A stretch of 9,619 nucleotides of DNA from Phycisphaerae bacterium (lineage in GTDB: Bacteria > Planctomycetota > Phycisphaerae > UBA1845 > UTPLA1): positions 1 to 9,619 of the forward strand of contig JAJDEC010000031.1 in NCBI GenBank assembly GCA_029259995.1. Direction: 5' to 3'. The position numbers and the translations under genes are program-made. Positions within the stretch are counted from its first letter, which is position 1, and each line of letters begins with the position of its first letter. Shown in pieces: positions 5,899 to 9,619 of the stretch. The notes under the pieces were generated by a model. It had not been told where the DNA came from and searched no databases. It was given only the letters and a program-made list of their open reading frames with translations.

Positions 5899-8280
5899 CT
5901 ATACACCTGTCCGCTCGATGCGATCCAGGAGCGCCAACCAATACGATTTCGGCGACATTCCGCCTCGATCCTCGAACGACTCCGACGGGATCTTCTCCAC
6001 GAGCCATCGCATTCGACCCAAGGCGGCGCGCGATTCATCAGCGTTCCCGAGACGATTGAAACAGTGCACGACCTGCATGGCCGCGGCGACGGCAATCGGA
6101 TCATTCTCGTAACGCCACGCCGCTTCCCGATACGCCTCGACGGCTTCGTCGAGCCGGCCGAGATCGAACAGGCAATCGCCTACATACAGATACGTGGCCC
6201 GCAGATAGGTCTGATCCAGTTCGCTCAGCGACGGTTCATCAACCCGCGCCAGGGCATCGCGAACGCGCTGATAATCCGACAGCGCCGCAGACAATCGCGC
6301 CCGCACTTCCTCAGACGCCGACGACTCCTGCATCGCCGTTTCGTCATCCAGGATCATTCGCGCCGTTCGCCGCAGTGATTCCGCTCGAAGAAATTCAAGC
6401 CGAGGTCGCGCCGGATAATCCGGATAGAGCGACAAGGCGTCATTGATACGCGCGATCGCGCCGGCCAGTCGCGCCTGCGTGTCACGTCGGCCTTCCGCCG
6501 TCGCAGCCGTCGGCGCCTTGGCGAGATGCTCCGCCAGTTTGATCAACGCATCGCGATATTCAACGGCGTCCGGCGTAAACACAGGGTCCGGTCCCAGGTC
6601 GTCAACGATGTCCACAAGGATCGCCACGCCGCGTTCGGCGGACTCACCACCAAGCCGCAACAGCGACTCCGCCAGGGGATTCATCGCCAACTGACTCTCT
6701 CGCCAACGCGGATAGCCAGCGATCAACGAGTCAAACGTCTGGATCGCCATGCCGTGGCGACCGATCGCCTGATAGGCGCGACCGAGTCGCAGCATCGCCT
6801 CGGGCCGACCCAGATCCGCCGGATGCGCCGTGACGAGCTTGTCCAATGTCGCGATCACGGCATCCGTCATGCCCGCCGCGTCATAGGCATCCGCCGACTT
6901 TCGCAATTCACGCACGGCAAATGCCGCATTCGTCTCCCACAACTCGGCGGCCTGTTCGCGCAGCTCCGCCGCCCTTCGAAGATACGCACGGACGGGCTCG
7001 GCGTCCGGCGAATCCACGGGCGGTTCCGCAAGCCGCGCGTAACCGTCGGCGATCTGACTGAGCAGCAAACCCCGCGACTCGATCGCATCATCGTCCAGCA
7101 ACGTCGACGCCAGTTCGAGATAGCGGACCGCGATGGCGTCCCGACCTTCCCGCTGCATCAACTCGCCGACATTCGCGACCAGGTCTCGAATCTGTTCGGG
7201 GCCGTAGTACCGACTTCGACCATTTCGCGCATTCGCGGCGATCTCGCCCAACACATCCAATGCGCGTTCATACCGTTCCAGAGCGATCAGCGCCTTGGCG
7301 CGACTGAGCTCGCAGGCATCGTGCAGACTGCCTTCGACAAACGACGCCAATACTTCCTCGAATTGTGACAGCGCCGCTTGCGGACGATCGTCCGCCGCCT
7401 GCAGCTGACCCATGAGCCACTTCGATCGTCCCCACAATTCGTCATGCACCGGCCAATCGCTCTGCAACTTGAGCAATCGCGCCATGGCGCCTTCGCCGTC
7501 GCCCCTGGCCTGAAGACACAGCGCTTCCGAATAGGCAACCGCCGGCGCCTCGGTCGTTCCCGCAAGTCGATCCCGACCCCCGGCGACAACGGCCGACGCC
7601 TCCTCGACATGACCGCCGTCCAGCAGCCATCGCGCTTTCTGTTCCATCGCCCACAAATAGTTCACGGGAGATGCGTCTTCATCCAGCAGAATTGCGTCGA
7701 GATCGGGCACCGTCTGAGGACCGATCGGTTCGCCCGGCCCCGTCACCATCTCGACGAGTCGACGATGTACGCGATCCGCTCGCTCGACGTTTTCCACGAT
7801 CGATTGCCGATAGGCGCTGATCGCGTCCCGTGGTCGGCCCGTCCAGTCGTAAGCGCATCCCAGCGCGTACCAGTCGGCCGCCGTCGGAATCGCCCCCAGA
7901 TTCGCCGCCGTCTTGAAGTTTGAGATGATGCTCCGGCAGTTTTCCGAATCGTGATCCCGCTGCGGAACCTCCACCTGGTGCGTGATCCCGACCAGCCGTC
8001 GATGAAGTTCGGCCCGCTCGTTCGCGGGCAATTCCGTGTCCTTCAGGACGTATAGCACATAGGCGTGCGCCCGCGTCAACCACCGCTTCGATTGCAGGGC
8101 ATCCAGCTTCGCGCATTTCTGTGCGAACGTCAGCGGTTCATACGACACGACAACGCGCATGACGCCCGCGCCGAACACGAGCAACGCCATGGCAAGCATC
8201 GGGATTTGCCAACGACCAGCCAGCGGCGCGAATAAGCCGGGCTTGGGGGATCCAGGTTGTGTTTCGACTTCCGCAGACAT
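5899..8280 (-). CDS. Membrane-anchored TPR-repeat protein of unknown function in a flagellar locus
   Basis: A 793-residue protein. Residues 1-24 are short and polar; one hydrophobic helix (about 25-46, IPMLAMALLVFGAGV) would anchor it with the rest outside the cytoplasm (positive residues lie before the helix). The remainder is Ala/Leu-rich helical repeat with clear TPR-like pairs: about 134-165 (DWYALGCAYDWTGRPRDAIS), about 490-523 (AMLRLGRAYQAIGRHGMAIQ) and about 691-765 (LYVGDCLFDLGRLDEAVEAY). No catalytic motif is visible. The ATG at 8278-8280 is chosen because the open frame further upstream reads unlike a protein (His/Arg/Cys-rich), while membrane-anchor architecture starts here; the Shine-Dalgarno is weak. 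It ends 21 bp before the FlgN start, so it is probably cotranscribed with the chaperone and two-component genes. A periplasmic scaffold for the flagellar motor (compare the TPR protein PflA of Campylobacter) or general envelope assembly are both possible. Confidence 0.85.
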   Translation of the reverse strand: MSAEVETQPGSPKPGLFAPLAGRWQIPMLAMALLVFGAGVMRVVVSYEPLTFAQKCAKLDALQSKRWLTRAHAYVLYVLKDTELPANERAELHRRLVGITHQVEVPQRDHDSENCRSIISNFKTAANLGAIPTAADWYALGCAYDWTGRPRDAISAYRQSIVENVERADRVHRRLVEMVTGPGEPIGPQTVPDLDAILLDEDASPVNYLWAMEQKARWLLDGGHVEEASAVVAGGRDRLAGTTEAPAVAYSEALCLQARGDGEGAMARLLKLQSDWPVHDELWGRSKWLMGQLQAADDRPQAALSQFEEVLASFVEGSLHDACELSRAKALIALERYERALDVLGEIAANARNGRSRYYGPEQIRDLVANVGELMQREGRDAIAVRYLELASTLLDDDAIESRGLLLSQIADGYARLAEPPVDSPDAEPVRAYLRRAAELREQAAELWETNAAFAVRELRKSADAYDAAGMTDAVIATLDKLVTAHPADLGRPEAMLRLGRAYQAIGRHGMAIQTFDSLIAGYPRWRESQLAMNPLAESLLRLGGESAERGVAILVDIVDDLGPDPVFTPDAVEYRDALIKLAEHLAKAPTAATAEGRRDTQARLAGAIARINDALSLYPDYPARPRLEFLRAESLRRTARMILDDETAMQESSASEEVRARLSAALSDYQRVRDALARVDEPSLSELDQTYLRATYLYVGDCLFDLGRLDEAVEAYREAAWRYENDPIAVAAAMQVVHCFNRLGNADESRAALGRMRWLVEKIPSESFEDRGGMSPKSYWLALLDRIERTGV

Positions 8281-8663
8281 TCGTTTCCCGGCCTGCGACA
8301 GGAGTCGGCAATGAAACCGCCATGCATGCCCCGCGTTTCGCAAAGCGCCGGTTCGGCGCACTCGGGCATGGCTAGGCGGATGTTGCCCCCTGTCAGGCAA
8401 GTGAAATATCGGCGGAACATGCGCCGTCGCGTTGACGCATTTTTCTCGGACGCGCATCAATCGACAGTCGGCAAGAACTGCTGGCAGCCCTACAAATGCG
8501 GATTGCTCGCCCTTTGCACCTTGCAGGCAATCGTTGCGATGGAAATTGTTGCACGAGAAACGGAAGAAAACGCGCCCACGAGTCTGCATTTTGAGCGCAA
8601 CGACGCCAATGTCGCGCAATCTCGGCCGATCGACAACATCGATCAATGCCCCGTTGGAAGCGG
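8281..8663. other. Intergenic region upstream of the TPR gene
   Basis: This 383-bp stretch has lower GC than its surroundings and no convincing gene on either strand. It probably carries the promoter of the TPR-flgN-kinase-regulator unit, but no clear -24/-12 or -35/-10 pair could be found on the minus strand. It contains CGCAACGATTGC on the minus strand (8527-8538), a 12-mer also found inside the candidate enhancer upstream of flgB (2821-2832). The 9-mer GCGCAACGA occurs again at 8595-8603. A weak hairpin GATCGA-CAACA-TCGATC (8628-8644) lies just after the stop of the upstream gene and has no U tract. Confidence 0.5.
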
Positions 8664-9619
8664 CTATTTGAAGAGTGCGTTCCGTGCGTCAATCAACGCG
8701 CTGACGCCGATCGCGCAATGATCGGCCTTGATGCCCGCATCCCAGGGTTCCGAGCGAATCCCGCCGAGCACGTCAATCTTGCTGCGGACGTAATAAGCGC
8801 CGATCTCGCTGAACTCGAGCTGCAGAATGAATCTCGCCCCAAGAGATACGGCCCGTTCATATCGATGAACGCGATCCGAATCGCCGGTTCGACGCGCGAC
8901 GCGCAAGGCATCGGACAATGCGGAAACATACAACCCGGTTCGAGCGCCCACTGGGATCGTCTTCGACGGCGTGATCGCGCCCCAAAGCTCAGGATAGGCA
9001 CTGTTCTCAGGCGTCAACTGCAGTCCCGCAAACCGATCCGCCATCATGAAGACGAACGCTTCGTAGCGAGGCTGTCCCGTATGAATGTACTGCTGCGCAT
9101 ACGCCCGAATCAGCCACGCCGCCGCATCCGCACTCAGGTCCGACTCCCGCGACGAGTAGTACGCAAGCGTCTCAAGCATCGTCGTATCGATGTTTGCATC
9201 TTTCGTCAGGGCATATTGTTGCGCCAACGCAGCCAGGGCCGTTGCCCCGGCGCGATCCTCCTTGGGTGTCGGCGCGTCCTCCGGCAATTTTCCCAGAATC
9301 AGTCGCATGCTGCCATCCGACAACTCAGCGAACAACAGCGTCTTGGACAGCTCCAGTAACTCGACTTTGTATCGAGAATGGGCCGGCGACGTCGACATCG
9401 CCAGATGCAGATACGCCGTGCTTTCAAGATGATCTTCGTGGCCGGGAATAAACAGGATGCGACCGCCGCTGGGCGCGACCTTCGCGCCGTCCTGTGTCTC
9501 GATCTGAAAGTTCAGGTCTTCCAGGTACTGGGAAAACGCCGCAACGCCGTTGAAGACCCCCTGCAGCATCTTGGCGTCCAATCGATGATCGGCAAGCCGG
9601 GAGAGTCCGCCAAGCGTTC
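8664..9619 (-). CDS. C-terminal part of a probable alpha/alpha-toroid protein, function unknown (partial)
   Basis: The frame is open to the right window edge, leaving 317 C-terminal residues ending at TAG (8664-8666). The true start lies outside, and an internal TTG near 9581 need not be used. The visible part is rich in paired helices with aromatic and Gly turns: DLSADAAAWLIRAYAQQY, TGLYVSALSDALRVARRTGD, then GARFILQLEF and a final GGIRSEPWDAGIKADH motif followed by an Ala-rich helix. This pattern resembles six-hairpin glycosidase or terpenoid-cyclase-like toroids, where a Gly-Arg-Ser ... Asp-His segment closes the barrel, but no catalytic set can be assigned. Nothing links it to flagella beyond being upstream in the same orientation, separated by 383 bp. 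It is a real gene by frame length and protein-like composition; the fold is tentative. Confidence 0.7.
   Translation of the reverse strand, partial: TLGGLSRLADHRLDAKMLQGVFNGVAAFSQYLEDLNFQIETQDGAKVAPSGGRILFIPGHEDHLESTAYLHLAMSTSPAHSRYKVELLELSKTLLFAELSDGSMRLILGKLPEDAPTPKEDRAGATALAALAQQYALTKDANIDTTMLETLAYYSSRESDLSADAAAWLIRAYAQQYIHTGQPRYEAFVFMMADRFAGLQLTPENSAYPELWGAITPSKTIPVGARTGLYVSALSDALRVARRTGDSDRVHRYERAVSLGARFILQLEFSEIGAYYVRSKIDVLGGIRSEPWDAGIKADHCAIGVSALIDARNALFK

Noticed and set aside
8393..8425. Sigma-70-like promoter for the TPR gene on the minus strand
   Set aside because: GATATT could serve as -10, but no acceptable -35 lies 16-18 bp upstream, and a CTGACA-N16-TAGCCA pair is too poor to call.
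8628..8644. Intrinsic terminator after the upstream partial gene
   Set aside because: The stem GATCGA/TCGATC is short, AT-containing and not followed by a U tract on the minus strand.
8281..8646. An in-frame 122-codon upstream extension of the TPR protein
   Set aside because: The translated extension is rich in His, Arg and Cys, has no domain-like pattern, would put the membrane anchor inside the chain, and spans a lower-GC intergenic region.

Overview
This is a GC-rich (roughly 60% by eye) bacterial chromosome segment in which every recognisable gene lies on the minus strand, so the biological order runs from right to left. It is a flagellar locus: early basal-body genes, their probable sigma-54 control system, a FlgN-type export chaperone and a membrane-anchored TPR protein. 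The FlgN variant, the family of the two-component pair, the large TPR protein and the REP-like spacer suggest a member of the Planctomycetota or a similar deep-branching Gram-negative lineage. That assignment is inference; no taxonomic marker is present.

Layout from right (upstream) to left: (1) 9619-8664, the C-terminal 317 residues of a probable alpha/alpha-toroid protein of unknown function, cut by the window edge. (2) 8663-8281, a 383-bp non-coding stretch. (3) 8280-5899, a 793-aa protein with one N-terminal membrane segment and TPR-like repeats. (4) 5877-5413, a FlgN-like chaperone. (5) 5407-4496, a soluble histidine kinase. (6) 4434-3046, a sigma-54-dependent response regulator (receiver, AAA+ and Fis-type HTH). 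(7) 3045-2680, a 366-bp control region. (8) 2679-1, flgB, flgC, fliE and fliF, with fliF cut by the left edge.

The control region upstream of flgB is the richest non-coding part. It holds a consensus -24/-12 sigma-54 promoter (TGGCACG-N4-TTGC, 2724-2738) and a perfect Shine-Dalgarno followed by a GTG start. About 90-115 bp upstream of the predicted start site lie two short dyads at the usual distance for an enhancer site. Further upstream is a 108-bp REP/BIME-like element made of two inverted hairpins that differ only by compensatory base pairs.

The natural model is that the kinase and regulator activate sigma-54 transcription of flgB-flgC-fliE-fliF, which encode the proximal rod, the rod/MS-ring junction and the MS ring. 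FlgN would chaperone hook-filament junction proteins, and the TPR protein may be a lineage-specific motility or envelope scaffold. Only the promoter sequence and protein families are read directly; the regulatory wiring is inference.
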